Assembly (NCBI GenBank): GCA_021770065.1
Contig: JAETRR010000021.1
Location: forward strand, 1-61,980
Direction of reading: 5' to 3'
DNA length: 61,980 bases
Origin: Lachnoclostridium sp.
GTDB lineage: Bacteria; Bacillota; Clostridia; Lachnospirales; Lachnospiraceae
The translations under genes and the position numbers were made by a program. Under the pieces are notes generated by a model, which was given only the letters and a program-made list of their open reading frames with translations, did not search any database and was not told the DNA's origin. Positions 9,334 to 17,465 of the stretch are shown in pieces; the stretch's first letter is position 1, and each line of letters begins with the position of its first letter.

Positions 9334-10338
9334 ATGTCAGAGCAGAATCAAGGGGCATATGGGAAGAAAGAGTTAATTAGTGTGATTATACCTGTCTTTC
9401 GGGTGGAGGCTTATCTGTGCCGCTGCCTTGATTCGGTTCTGGCCCAGACGTATGAGAATACGGAAATCATTCTGGTGGATGACGGCTCTGACGACGGCTG
9501 TCCGGCTATCTGCGATGCGTATGCCCGGCAGGATTCCAGAGTCAGAGTGATTCATCAGAAGAATAAAGGCCTCTCCGGCGCCCGGAATACGGGAATTGAC
9601 CGGGCAGAAGGGCGTTATCTGGCGTTTGTGGATTCGGACGACTATCTTGTGCCGGAATTTCTGGAGCAGCTCTATGGGGCCTGTGTGGAGACAGACAGCG
9701 ATATGAGTGTCTGCCGGTGGGAGTATGTGAAGGGCGGGCCTGTTCCCGAGAAGGGAAACGGAGAAATAAAAACCTTTACCGGACGGCAGATGATGGCCAA
9801 CCTCTATATTCCGGACGGAGCTTATTTTGTTGTGGCCTGGAACAAGCTTTATAAAAGGGAGCTGTTTGAATCGATCCGCTACCCTCTGGGGCGGATTCAC
9901 GAGGATGAAGCGACTACTTACCGGATATATCACCGGGTAAGGCAGGCGGCTTATGTGGACTCTTCGCTTTATGGATATTTTGTAACGCCTTCCAGTATTA
10001 CCAGGGGATTTAATCCGAGACGTCTGGACTGGGTGACGGCGGGAGAGGAACGGATTGATTTTCTGGAGCAGAACGGGTATCGGGAGCTTATGGTGCAGGC
10101 CCTGCAGGCATTTGCGGACGGAAGCATTGATATTTATTTTGGATTTAAGGATGAGATGCCGGAGAGTGAGAAGGAGCAGAAGCGGATTCGGGATGTGATC
10201 CGAAAGGGATTGAAACGAGTGAAGCCTTATGGGAGGTTTCCGCTGCGTACAGAGATTGGATACCGGCTGTTTCTTGCCTGCCCGGGGGTGTATCGGAGAT
10301 TGTTGGAACGGGTGAAGAGTGAAAATGGAAAGCAGTAA
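9334..10338 (+). CDS. GT2 family glycosyltransferase
   Basis: 334 residues, starting 1 nt after the previous stop. Motifs: ISVIIPVFRVEAYL, VDDGSDDGCP and FVDSDDYL (DxD), then HEDEATTYRI as the probable catalytic-base region. Only distantly similar to the first GT2, so probably not a recent duplicate. It would add the next sugar of the surface glycan. The gene overlaps the third GT2, so the three are one translational unit. Confidence 0.92.
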   Translation: MSEQNQGAYGKKELISVIIPVFRVEAYLCRCLDSVLAQTYENTEIILVDDGSDDGCPAICDAYARQDSRVRVIHQKNKGLSGARNTGIDRAEGRYLAFVDSDDYLVPEFLEQLYGACVETDSDMSVCRWEYVKGGPVPEKGNGEIKTFTGRQMMANLYIPDGAYFVVAWNKLYKRELFESIRYPLGRIHEDEATTYRIYHRVRQAAYVDSSLYGYFVTPSSITRGFNPRRLDWVTAGEERIDFLEQNGYRELMVQALQAFADGSIDIYFGFKDEMPESEKEQKRIRDVIRKGLKRVKPYGRFPLRTEIGYRLFLACPGVYRRLLERVKSENGKQ

Positions 10339-11398
10339 TTATAAAATCAGCGTGATTGTGCCTGTATATAATGTGGAGGCTTATCTGCGCCGTTGTGTGG
10401 ACAGTATTCTGGCACAGACCATAGAGGATTTGGAAATCATTCTGGTGGATGACGGATCGACGGACCGCTCCGGGATTATCTGCGATGAATACGGGAAGGC
10501 GCATGAGAGAGTCCGGGTACATCATAAGACGAACGGGGGGCTGACTTCGGCGTGGAAGGCCGGGATGGATCTTGCTTCCGGTGATTTTGCCGGGTTTGTG
10601 GACAGTGATGACTGGATTGAGCCGGATATGTATGAGAGGATGCTTGATCTGGTTCTTAGGACGCATGCGGATGTGGCTGTTTGCGGACTTGTTTTTGATT
10701 TTGAGGATCCGAAGATTCCGAAACGGAAGGAGATCTCTAATTTTAAGAAGGAAGTTTATGACAGGAAGGAACTGGAGGAGCTGTTTCCTTCTCTGATTAA
10801 TGACGGGAGTTTTTTTGGAAGGACGCTGCAGTCTGCCAGGGTGACGAAATTGTTCCGGGCGGATCTGATTCGTCGGAATATGAAGTATTGTGATGATCGG
10901 GTGTCTCTGGGAGAGGATATGCAGATTACGTTTCCGGTGCTTCTGGATACGGGCAGGCTTTGCGTGGTTCGGGACTTTTTTCCTTATCATTACTGGATTA
11001 ATCAGAAGTCGATTACGGGGAAGTATGACAGCGGTTATATGGAGAAGGTGAAGCTTCTGGCAGAGAGGCTTTCTGTTATCAGCAGGGAGAAAGGGGTTTA
11101 TGATTTTTCGGATCAGATACGGAATGATTTTCTGAGTATGACGGTGCTGGCGGTGAAGAATGAGATTTATCGGAATTATAAGGCCGGAAGAAAGGCGGTT
11201 ACTGCCAATGTGAAGGGTATCTGTGAGGATGCTCAGGTTCGGGAGGCTTTGGGGAATCATACGATGGATCGGTTGTCTTTTTCTATTAGATTGTATCTGC
11301 GGTTGATGATGAAAGGGCGTTATAATCTGTGTTATTGGCTGGTTTTGGTGTTTTTTAAGGTGAATTATTATCTGGGGAGGGAGTATAGGAGGCAGTGA
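10325..11398 (+). CDS. GT2 family glycosyltransferase
   Basis: 357 residues from ATG 10325 (a GTG two codons earlier is possible); the start overlaps the previous gene. Motifs: ISVIVPVYNVEAYL, VDDGSTDRSG, FVDSDDW (DxD) and SLGEDMQI. The usual SARN stretch after the GG turn is replaced by SAWKAG, so acceptor or donor preference may differ. Last gene of the polysaccharide cassette, followed by a long inverted repeat. Confidence 0.92.
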   Translation: MESSNYKISVIVPVYNVEAYLRRCVDSILAQTIEDLEIILVDDGSTDRSGIICDEYGKAHERVRVHHKTNGGLTSAWKAGMDLASGDFAGFVDSDDWIEPDMYERMLDLVLRTHADVAVCGLVFDFEDPKIPKRKEISNFKKEVYDRKELEELFPSLINDGSFFGRTLQSARVTKLFRADLIRRNMKYCDDRVSLGEDMQITFPVLLDTGRLCVVRDFFPYHYWINQKSITGKYDSGYMEKVKLLAERLSVISREKGVYDFSDQIRNDFLSMTVLAVKNEIYRNYKAGRKAVTANVKGICEDAQVREALGNHTMDRLSFSIRLYLRLMMKGRYNLCYWLVLVFFKVNYYLGREYRRQ

Positions 11399-11416
11399 GG
11401 TGGGGGTGGAGTGGCG

Positions 11417-11631
11417 GGGGAATGCCGCAAAACAGGACAGCAGGCTTTTCCATATCCGATGTTCGGACGGTTCACGCACACTCTGTCTGCTCTGGACAGA
11501 CATTACCCTGGTAGTTTTTTGGATAATGTTTGTTTTTGTGGGCAATGTCTGCCCATATCAGACAGAGTGTGCGTGAACAGCCGGACACTGGATATTGGAA
11601 AAGCCTGCTGTCCTGTTTTGCGGCATTCCCC
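11417..11631. repeat. Very long imperfect inverted repeat (87-nt arms, 41-nt loop)
   Basis: Left arm 11417-11503 and right arm 11545-11631 are reverse complements: the first 36 positions pair perfectly, 18 are divergent, the next 19 pair perfectly, and the last 14 contain 3 mismatches. The loop is 11504-11544. It lies between convergent genes and fills the 280-nt gap between the last GT2 gene and the ABC ATPase. It could be a bidirectional terminator, a MITE relic or a structured RNA. The divergent central block makes a fresh duplication unlikely. Confidence 0.9.
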
Positions 11632-11679
11632 ATTTACGCTGTGGCTGTGGGACGGTGAGAAGGGGATAGTCCGTTGGTT

Positions 11680-12480
11680 TTAGTCGGAGAGGAGGATCCG
11701 GTCGTTGTCGAGTTCGCGGCCGGTTCCGGCTTTGAAGCGCTGCAGCAAATCTTCTACGGAAAGCCGGGAGCGCTCTTCGCCGCCTACGTCCAGGACGATA
11801 TTGCCGTCGGCCATCAGGAGGGTGCGGTTGCCTAGTTCCAGAGCCTGCTTCATGTTGTGGGTTATCATCAGGCAGGTGATGTGTTCTCTGGCGGTGATGG
11901 TTTTTGTGAGTTCCAGTACTTTTTCGGCGGTGCCAGGATCCAGGGCTGCGGTGTGTTCATCCAGCAGCAGAAGTTTTGGGGGAACCATGGTTGACATTAA
12001 GAGAGTTAAGGCCTGGCGCTGGCCGCCGGAAAGGAGGCCTACGGGCTGTTTCAGGCGATCTTCCAGGCCCATGCCCAGGAGGGACAGCTGTTCCCGGAAG
12101 AAGGCTTTGTCTTTTTTGGATATGCGGCTGAAGGGGGATGACCCTTCTGTGTTGCGCAGGTAGGCCAGGGCCATGTTTTCTTCTATGGTCATGGAGGGGG
12201 CTGTGCCCTTCAGGGGATCCTGGAACAGGCGGCCGATAAAGTGGCTGCGCTTGTATTCGGGAACAAAGGTAATGTCTTTTCCGTCTAAGCAGATGGAACC
12301 TTCATCTACATAGAAGGCGCCGGCGATGGCATTGAACATGGTAGACTTGCCCGCACCGTTGGAACCGATGATTGTGACAAAGTCTCCGTTGTCCAGATGA
12401 AGGGACAGTTCTGATATGGCTTTTTTGGCGTTGACGGTTCCGGGATTGAAGGTTTTGGAGATTTTTTGAATATCCAGCAT
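11680..12480 (-). CDS. ABC transporter ATP-binding protein (TrpZ-like)
   Basis: 266 residues. Walker A GSNGAGKST near residue 40, signature LLSGGQRQA near 145 and Walker B LLLLDEHTAAL near 170; the usual LDEPT is LDEHT, as often seen in this transporter class. It energises import by the permease just upstream, 2 nt away, with an AAAGGAGG site inside the permease end. Together with the permease and the PF04392 lipoprotein it forms a TrpXYZ-like importer. The tryptophan link comes from the T-box at 15028-15323. Confidence 0.9.
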   Translation of the reverse strand: MLDIQKISKTFNPGTVNAKKAISELSLHLDNGDFVTIIGSNGAGKSTMFNAIAGAFYVDEGSICLDGKDITFVPEYKRSHFIGRLFQDPLKGTAPSMTIEENMALAYLRNTEGSSPFSRISKKDKAFFREQLSLLGMGLEDRLKQPVGLLSGGQRQALTLLMSTMVPPKLLLLDEHTAALDPGTAEKVLELTKTITAREHITCLMITHNMKQALELGNRTLLMADGNIVLDVGGEERSRLSVEDLLQRFKAGTGRELDNDRILLSD

Positions 12481-12482
12481 GT

Positions 12483-13388
12483 CTAGCGGCCTCCTTTCCG
12501 GGCTGCGGCTTTCCGCTTTTCAAACAGAATCCAGTTCTTTATGGTTGGGAATGCGATAGCCAGGGCTACGATTACTGCGGTTATGAGTCTTAACGCTTGA
12601 ACGGGCATTATTTTTGTGTATAGTACGATGGCATAGATGAGCCGGTAGATTGCGGAACCGATGATGGCGGCTATGGCTCCTTTGATTAAGGTGCGGCGGC
12701 CGAGTACGGTTTCCCCTATGATGAGGCAGGCAAGGCCGATGACTACGATGCCGGTTCCGCCGTTGATGTCGGCTGCATTCTGGTATTGTCCGACCATGGC
12801 GCCGGAGAGGGCTGTCATGGCATTGGCGAGGCACAGGCCTACCGTGATGGTAAAGGCCGGATTGATGGAGGAGGCACGCACCATGTCCATGTTATCTCCT
12901 GTGGCGCGGATGGAAAGTCCCAATCGGGTTCCCAGGAACAGAACAAGAAGAACTCCCATAAGAATGGTAATTAATCCGGCCAGGATAGCTTCATTCCAGG
13001 CTCCGCCGATGCCGGTATTTTCAAAGAGGGTAAATATGGTTTCGGATTTCAGGAGGCTTACATTGGCGCTCCAGCCCATTACCATAAGATTGACGGTGTA
13101 GAGGCCCATATTGGTGACAATGCCTGCCAGTATGGAGGGAACACCGAGTTTTGTCTGAAGAAACGCAGTTACAAAGCCTGCGGCCGTTCCTGCAATCATG
13201 GCGGCGGGTATGGCAAGGATCGGATGCCCGGCGGCAGCCAGGGTCACGGATACGGCGGCTCCCAGGACAAAGCAGCCGTCTGTGGTCAGATCTGCTATGT
13301 CCAGAATGCGGTAGCTTAAGAACAGAGCCATGGCTACCAATGCATAGAGAAAGCCCAGCTCCAGGGCTGTTTGTGTAATGTACAGCAC
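12483..13388 (-). CDS. ABC transporter permease (TrpY-like, BPD_transp_2 type)
   Basis: 301 residues from GTG 13388; GGGAG 7 nt upstream decides this over the TTG at 13409. About nine or ten membrane helices, with conserved ISYRILDIADLTTDG-like and GLSIRATGDN segments that mark the permease family paired with PF04392 binding proteins. It forms the membrane channel of the putative tryptophan importer. It is separated from the lipoprotein gene by a hairpin at 13425-13462 that may reduce its expression. Confidence 0.88.
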   Translation of the reverse strand: MLYITQTALELGFLYALVAMALFLSYRILDIADLTTDGCFVLGAAVSVTLAAAGHPILAIPAAMIAGTAAGFVTAFLQTKLGVPSILAGIVTNMGLYTVNLMVMGWSANVSLLKSETIFTLFENTGIGGAWNEAILAGLITILMGVLLVLFLGTRLGLSIRATGDNMDMVRASSINPAFTITVGLCLANAMTALSGAMVGQYQNAADINGGTGIVVIGLACLIIGETVLGRRTLIKGAIAAIIGSAIYRLIYAIVLYTKIMPVQALRLITAVIVALAIAFPTIKNWILFEKRKAAARKGGR

Positions 13389-13424
13389 AGTATTTCTCCC
13401 TTCTATCAATGAACAGGTAACAAT

Positions 13425-13462
13425 GGACTGCTGCGGAAATGATACTTTATTCCGCAGCAGTC
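13425..13462 (-). terminator. Intra-operon hairpin between binding protein and permease
   Basis: Perfect 14-bp stem (GGACTGCTGCGGAA/TTCCGCAGCAGTCC), 10-nt loop, 55 nt after the lipoprotein stop. No T tract follows on the minus strand, so it is more likely an RNA-stabilising or partly terminating structure that keeps lipoprotein mRNA in excess over permease and ATPase, as in many ABC operons. Confidence 0.65.
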
Positions 13463-13516
13463 CGATTATATCATAAAAGTTTAGTTATGATATAAATTTT
13501 TATAGGTATTTATCAA

Positions 13517-14593
13517 TTAATCTTCAGTTGTTACAACTTCAACTACCTCGCCCATATCAGAAAACATGGAATAATCAATGTTCAGAGCTTCGGCAGTTTC
13601 TGTATTTACGGTAATGATGCCGCCCTCGGTCAGATAGAAATCATCCATATCAGCCATTCCGTTTACAATAGCATCAAAGGCAAGATCTGCCGTCTGTGTT
13701 CCGAGATCCGTGTAATTTACGCCGCAGGTAGTGAAGGCGCCGTTGCGGACGAAGGAGTCTGCACCTGTGTAGTGAGGGATGCCGGCTTTTGCCAGATCTT
13801 CGTAGATGGCAAGCTCAGAAGCCATGATTACATTGTCGGTAGGAGTGAAAATTGCGTCTACTCCCTCTGCGATCAGGGCGGAAGTGCAGGCGATTACCTC
13901 GTCGCTGGTGGCGGCAGGCTGTTCGCTGTAGGAGATATTCTTGGCTTCCAGATATGCCTTTGCCTCTGCTATGGGGGTAGTAGAATTAGCTTCGGACTGG
14001 GAATAGAGGAGGCCTACTTTCTGAATATCCGGGTTCTGTGCAAACATCATATCCAGGATAAAGTCTGTATTCAATGCATCGCTGGTTCCTGTCACATAGT
14101 CGATATCAATAAGCCCTGCCTCGGCCGGATCGGAGATGGCGGCAAATATGACGGGAGTTTTGGTATCCTCTGCACAGGAAACCATAACCTGTGCGGCTAA
14201 GGTGGCGATAGGGATGATGGCATCTGCCTTGTCAGCAATGAGCTGATCGCCGATCTGCTTTAAGGTGGACTGGTCGCCCTGTCCGGAATAGATTTCATGG
14301 GAAATGGTAATGCCCTTGTCGGCAGCGATTGCGTCAAGCTCGGCGGCGACTGCGTTTGCAATCTCGTCTAAGGAAGCATGATCCATCTGCTTTACGATTG
14401 CGATATTGTAGGAATCCTTGGTGTTTTCTGCAGCAGGTGCATCGTTGTCCGGCGCATCTGTGTCGGCAGGAGCTTCTGTTGATTCTTCCGGTGCGGCAGG
14501 TTCTTCTGTTTTGCCGGAGCAGCCGAACATTGAGCAGGTAAGTACAAAAGCACATCCGAGAGCCAGTAATTTTTTCATAGTCATCTTCTTCAT
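13517..14593 (-). CDS. Substrate-binding lipoprotein of TrpXYZ-like ABC transporter (PF04392)
   Basis: 358 residues from ATG 14593; AGGAGAAA just upstream decides the start, although the frame is open further into the repeats at 14610-14695. Lipoprotein signal peptide with lipobox MFGC, then an acidic Ala/Pro/Glu linker (about 25-50) and an ABC_sub_bind domain (YNIAIVKQMDHASLDEI onwards). Captures substrate outside the membrane for the adjacent permease. Family members include tryptophan- and tyrosine-linked importers; the upstream Trp T-box favours tryptophan or a precursor. Confidence 0.9.
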   Translation of the reverse strand: MKKMTMKKLLALGCAFVLTCSMFGCSGKTEEPAAPEESTEAPADTDAPDNDAPAAENTKDSYNIAIVKQMDHASLDEIANAVAAELDAIAADKGITISHEIYSGQGDQSTLKQIGDQLIADKADAIIPIATLAAQVMVSCAEDTKTPVIFAAISDPAEAGLIDIDYVTGTSDALNTDFILDMMFAQNPDIQKVGLLYSQSEANSTTPIAEAKAYLEAKNISYSEQPAATSDEVIACTSALIAEGVDAIFTPTDNVIMASELAIYEDLAKAGIPHYTGADSFVRNGAFTTCGVNYTDLGTQTADLAFDAIVNGMADMDDFYLTEGGIITVNTETAEALNIDYSMFSDMGEVVEVVTTED

Positions 14594-14609
14594 AATTTTT
14601 CTCCTTTCC

Positions 14610-14695
14610 TTCATATGCACACGTTTTCTGTGCATATAGGTATACCCGTAGGGTGTTTCCTTCATATGCACACGTTTTCTGTGCATATAGGTATA
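14610..14695. repeat. Tandem direct repeat, each copy a perfect hairpin
   Basis: Two 35-nt copies start at 14610 and 14661. Each contains TATGCACA-CGTTTTC-TGTGCATA, an 8-bp perfect stem with 7-nt loop. The first ends 17 nt upstream of the lipoprotein start, just before its ribosome binding site. The array is in frame with the lipoprotein gene. Possible roles are mRNA stability or a protein-binding leader structure. Confidence 0.8.
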
Positions 14696-14710
14696 TGCCC
14701 CAGGGCACCT

Positions 14711-15008
14711 TCTCTTTGTCTTTCAGACAAATTCACCTTGCCCGCAGGGTGTTTTCTTTTACGAGGTTTTTAGGTCAGGTGGCAGATGAGGAACTGAGTT
14801 TTGCCAGAATCGCAGTTCCAAAGAATGTTTATCAGTGAGAGCTCGCCGGGCAGGCTCGAAAACGCGGAGCGTTTCCGAGCTTTGCGGCCCCTCCAGAGGG
14901 CCCTCTCTTGGCCTTTGGCCAATTCACCTTGTGTCGCCGCATGCCTAAGAAAATTCAGATACCAATCGGTATGCGAGCATCCCGCTTGGCACCTAAATTT
15001 TCTTAGGC
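14711..15008. repeat. Leader region packed with palindromes between T-box and lipoprotein gene
   Basis: This 300-nt gene-free stretch holds several hairpins. Two related units, 14711-14740 and 14904-14931, share TCTCTT...AATTCACCTTG but have different, self-complementary stems (TTTGTC/GACAAA versus TTGGCC/GGCCAA). Also present are GCTCG-AAACGC/GCGTTT-CGAGC at 14854-14880 and a 13-bp stem GCCTAAGAAAATT/AATTTTCTTAGGC at 14943-15008. No ORF is supported. It is transcribed on the minus strand if the T-box reads through. Confidence 0.65.
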
Positions 15009-15027
15009 GCCCGGCTCATAGCTAGAT

Positions 15028-15323
15028 AAAAAAACGCTTCTGCCCCATATATGGGACAAAAGCGTAAACTTCTGCGATACCACCCAAATTGACATTCCCT
15101 GTGGAATGTCCACTCGCTTACACGTACCATCATACGTGCCCCGATGGATAACGGGTGGGGTCCCGTCAGCCCCTACTGGAAGTCCTTGCTCCCTTCGTTC
15201 AAAGCTGCCCTCCGAAGCCCATTCGCTGACTGCTTCACGTTCCCATCCCACCGCCGGGAACTCTCTGTAGATCCGCTTCTGCCAGTTACTCTTCTTCTTC
15301 ACAGGTTTTTCTAATATTGCGTT
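15028..15323 (-). promoter_or_regulatory. T-box riboswitch, tryptophan (UGG) specifier
   Basis: On the minus strand, stem I closes with GAAG (15300-15297) and CTTC (15217-15214). The specifier loop has the loop-E AGTA (15290-15287) opposite GAA (15224-15222), followed directly by TGG (15221-15219), a Trp codon. The T-box core GGGTGGTATCGC lies at 15085-15074, with the tRNA-acceptor-pairing TGGT at 15082-15079. An intrinsic terminator follows (15064-15035, then seven T at 15034-15028). Uncharged tRNA-Trp should favour antitermination and transporter expression. Confidence 0.93.
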
Positions 15324-15329
15324 AATGGT

Positions 15330-15359
15330 ATTATATGCACTTGAATGAGGATTTGTCAA
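15330..15359 (-). promoter_or_regulatory. Sigma-A promoter of the T-box/transporter transcript
   Basis: Minus strand TTGACA at 15359-15354, an 18-nt spacer and TATAAT at 15335-15330: both hexamers match consensus. Transcription should begin near 15323, just before stem I of the T-box. The promoter sits only 15 nt after the stop of the PF09818 ATPase gene, so the transporter is its own transcription unit. Confidence 0.9.
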
Positions 15360-15373
15360 GAATTTTTTTAAAA

Positions 15374-17077
15374 TTACACAATTAACTGCCGATACCGGTT
15401 TACACAGGCCAGTATCTCCTGCCGCCTGGGCCGGGCCAGGGAGGAACGGACATCTCCGTGTTCAAAAAGCCCTTCCAGTCCCTGGCTGTCAAGCAGCGCT
15501 TCCAGCTGATCGGCCAGAGCTGACATATTCTTCTTTCCGTCCATAGCCTGCAATTGCAGATACTTAAGGAGATAGGCAAGAGCCATGGTCTGTTCGCCGT
15601 CACGAAGCTGTTCCAGGTAGCGGAGCTCTACGGCATCACGTCCAAGCAGCAGCTCACTGGTTCCCATTGCCTTTAATTTCAGCCGATCATCCCGCTTAAC
15701 AGCGGCATTGGCTTTGGGGCAGCGGTTTGCCAGATAAGCAGGGAACTTATCCTGATTTGCAGAGAATACCGGGAATGCCTCAGCAGCCTCCTTTGCCCGT
15801 TTTGTAATGTCATAAGGCACATATTCTTTCATCTGAATCACCGTGTCCGCCACATGGAAATATGAGCCGGAGCTTCCGGCCACGATGATGGAGGAGATAC
15901 CGAAATCTTCATAGAGACTGCGCACCCGCTCAATAAAAGGAATGATCGGTTCTTCCTCAGGGGCAACCACCTGCTGCATCAGCTTGTCACGGATCATAAA
16001 GTTTGTGGCAGAGGTGTCCTCGTCAATGAGCAGCAGCGTACTGCCGCTCTCCATACTTTCCATAAGATTTGCCGCCTGAGAGGTGCTGCCGCTGGCATCC
16101 TCTGTGGAGAAATGGCGGGTATCCCTGCGTCCGGGAAGCTGGCGGATAAAGGGGGAGATATCCACTCCGGTTACGCTTCTTCCATCCTCGGAACGCAGCT
16201 TCCAGGCGCTTTCATCCGTGATAACCAGCTCCCGTCCGTCACCGCCGATATGGTTATAGACACCATATTGAAGAGCTTGAAGAACCGTCGATTTTCCGTG
16301 ATAGCCGCCGCCTACAAAGAGAGTGATGCCTTTTCGAATGCCCATGCCCGTCACGGGTCCTTTATTTGGAAGGTCTAAGGTTACTTCCAAAGAAGCCGGA
16401 GACTGAAAAGCTACCGCATCCTGCATGGGACGATCGGAGACGCCGCTCTGCCGGGGCAGAACAGAGCCGTTGGCAACAAAGGCGCAGAGTCCCAGTTTAG
16501 GAAGCTGCGAGCGGATATACTGCTGATCCTCACAAAGCTCAATGGCAGCCTTTAACCGGCTCTTATTAATTTTCTGATAGTAAAGACTGGCATGAACACA
16601 GCCCGGCAAAATGTCAAAGAGCATTTTTTCAAGCTCCCCGGCATCAATCGTGCGCCCTCTAGCCGGAAATCCGGCCTCAAAGCGCAGGGTTACGGAACCG
16701 TCACTATCCTGTACCCGGCAGGCCGTGCGCTCCAGAATCTCCTGGCCGCACCGGGAAGCGGCCAGAAGTCCGCTCTTTCCGGAGCCCCTGGCCTGTTTGC
16801 TTCCGGAGAAAAGCTGGGCGGCAAAGAGCCGTGTCAGATGATCCTGCAGGGTAATCCGCTTGGGATAGGTGTCATAGTATTCGGCCGGAAATCCTGCTTT
16901 CTTTCCTCCTGCAAGAACAGAGAGCCTGGAGGGGGAGGCAAAGGGATCTCCCTGTACATGGTCAATGGAGAGGACAAAGGTTCCAAAGTCGTACTGCCCT
17001 TTCAATTCCTTATAAGCCGGGTAGCCCCGGTGGTCGATAGAGCGAAGCTTTCCTCGCAAATCTTCAGATGATCTCAT
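15374..17077 (-). CDS. Predicted ATPase of the ABC class (PF09818)
   Basis: 567 residues, the normal length for this family. An N-terminal region with GSGKSG near 100-120, then the atypical P-loop GGGYHGKST near residue 255 and Walker B LLIDEDTSATNFMIRD near 350, which are diagnostic of PF09818 proteins. These are cytosolic ABC-like ATPases without membrane domains and with poorly known function, possibly nucleic-acid related. GAGGAG lies about 10 nt before the ATG. It lies upstream of the T-box but probably forms a separate transcript. Confidence 0.88.
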   Translation of the reverse strand: MRSSEDLRGKLRSIDHRGYPAYKELKGQYDFGTFVLSIDHVQGDPFASPSRLSVLAGGKKAGFPAEYYDTYPKRITLQDHLTRLFAAQLFSGSKQARGSGKSGLLAASRCGQEILERTACRVQDSDGSVTLRFEAGFPARGRTIDAGELEKMLFDILPGCVHASLYYQKINKSRLKAAIELCEDQQYIRSQLPKLGLCAFVANGSVLPRQSGVSDRPMQDAVAFQSPASLEVTLDLPNKGPVTGMGIRKGITLFVGGGYHGKSTVLQALQYGVYNHIGGDGRELVITDESAWKLRSEDGRSVTGVDISPFIRQLPGRRDTRHFSTEDASGSTSQAANLMESMESGSTLLLIDEDTSATNFMIRDKLMQQVVAPEEEPIIPFIERVRSLYEDFGISSIIVAGSSGSYFHVADTVIQMKEYVPYDITKRAKEAAEAFPVFSANQDKFPAYLANRCPKANAAVKRDDRLKLKAMGTSELLLGRDAVELRYLEQLRDGEQTMALAYLLKYLQLQAMDGKKNMSALADQLEALLDSQGLEGLFEHGDVRSSLARPRRQEILACVNRYRQLIV

Positions 17078-17317
17078 AGATAGATACTCCTCATTTTAAA
17101 ATAATATAATTGATGCAGATTTATATCTATGGTACTATAATTTATAAAAAAAAGGAATAGAATTCTGAAAATATATAAAGACCAAGGACGAAATGCAACT
17201 ATCAGTTTACAAATTTCCAAGCGCACTTGGTGGTTGACAACCGAAAAAAGGCTTAAAATAACCACATACCCAAGGGTTGTGTACATGTACAGATAGAGAG
17301 AAGCGATAACGGCAATA

Positions 17318-17452
17318 CCGAAACAAGTATTGCGGAACTAAAACAGCAATACTTGATACGGTGCCAGAAGGATTTACAGGCACATGGACATGTGACTGGA
17401 AATTCTTCTAGATAAGGGGTGCCGAAACAAGTATTGCGGAACTAAAATTAGA
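17318..17452 (+). repeat. Hairpin-leader repeat, copy 1 (upstream of XRE gene)
   Basis: The 26-nt sequence CCGAAACAAGTATTGCGGAA-CTAAAA occurs exactly at 17318-17343 and 17422-17447. Between them a long hairpin pairs GCAATACTTG (from 17346) with CAAGTATTGC (17428-17437), with an inner stem AGAAG/CTTCT. It ends in AGAAAGG, the ribosome binding site of the next gene. Same architecture as 21720-21849 and 40421-40533 but with different paired bases. The rest of 17078-17317 holds a TTGACA at 17234 and a TGTACATGTACA palindrome at 17280-17291, and no gene. Confidence 0.75.
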
Positions 17453-17465
17453 AAGGAAAAATTAT

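Noticed and set aside
10145..11545. A 466-codon open frame antisense to the last two GT2 genes.
   Set aside because: It is antisense to strongly supported glycosyltransferases, and its composition (His, Pro, Ile, Arg rich) is typical of a complementary-strand artefact.
11411..11683. An open frame across the long inverted repeat on the + strand (90 codons).
   Set aside because: It has no ribosome binding site, lies within the palindromic arms, and its peptide shows no coherent features; the frame is a by-product of the repeat.
14594..14686. Extending the lipoprotein N-terminus to ATG 14686 through the hairpin repeats.
   Set aside because: The extension is repetitive and would block the signal peptide; AGGAGAAA directly before ATG 14593 gives a proper lipoprotein start.
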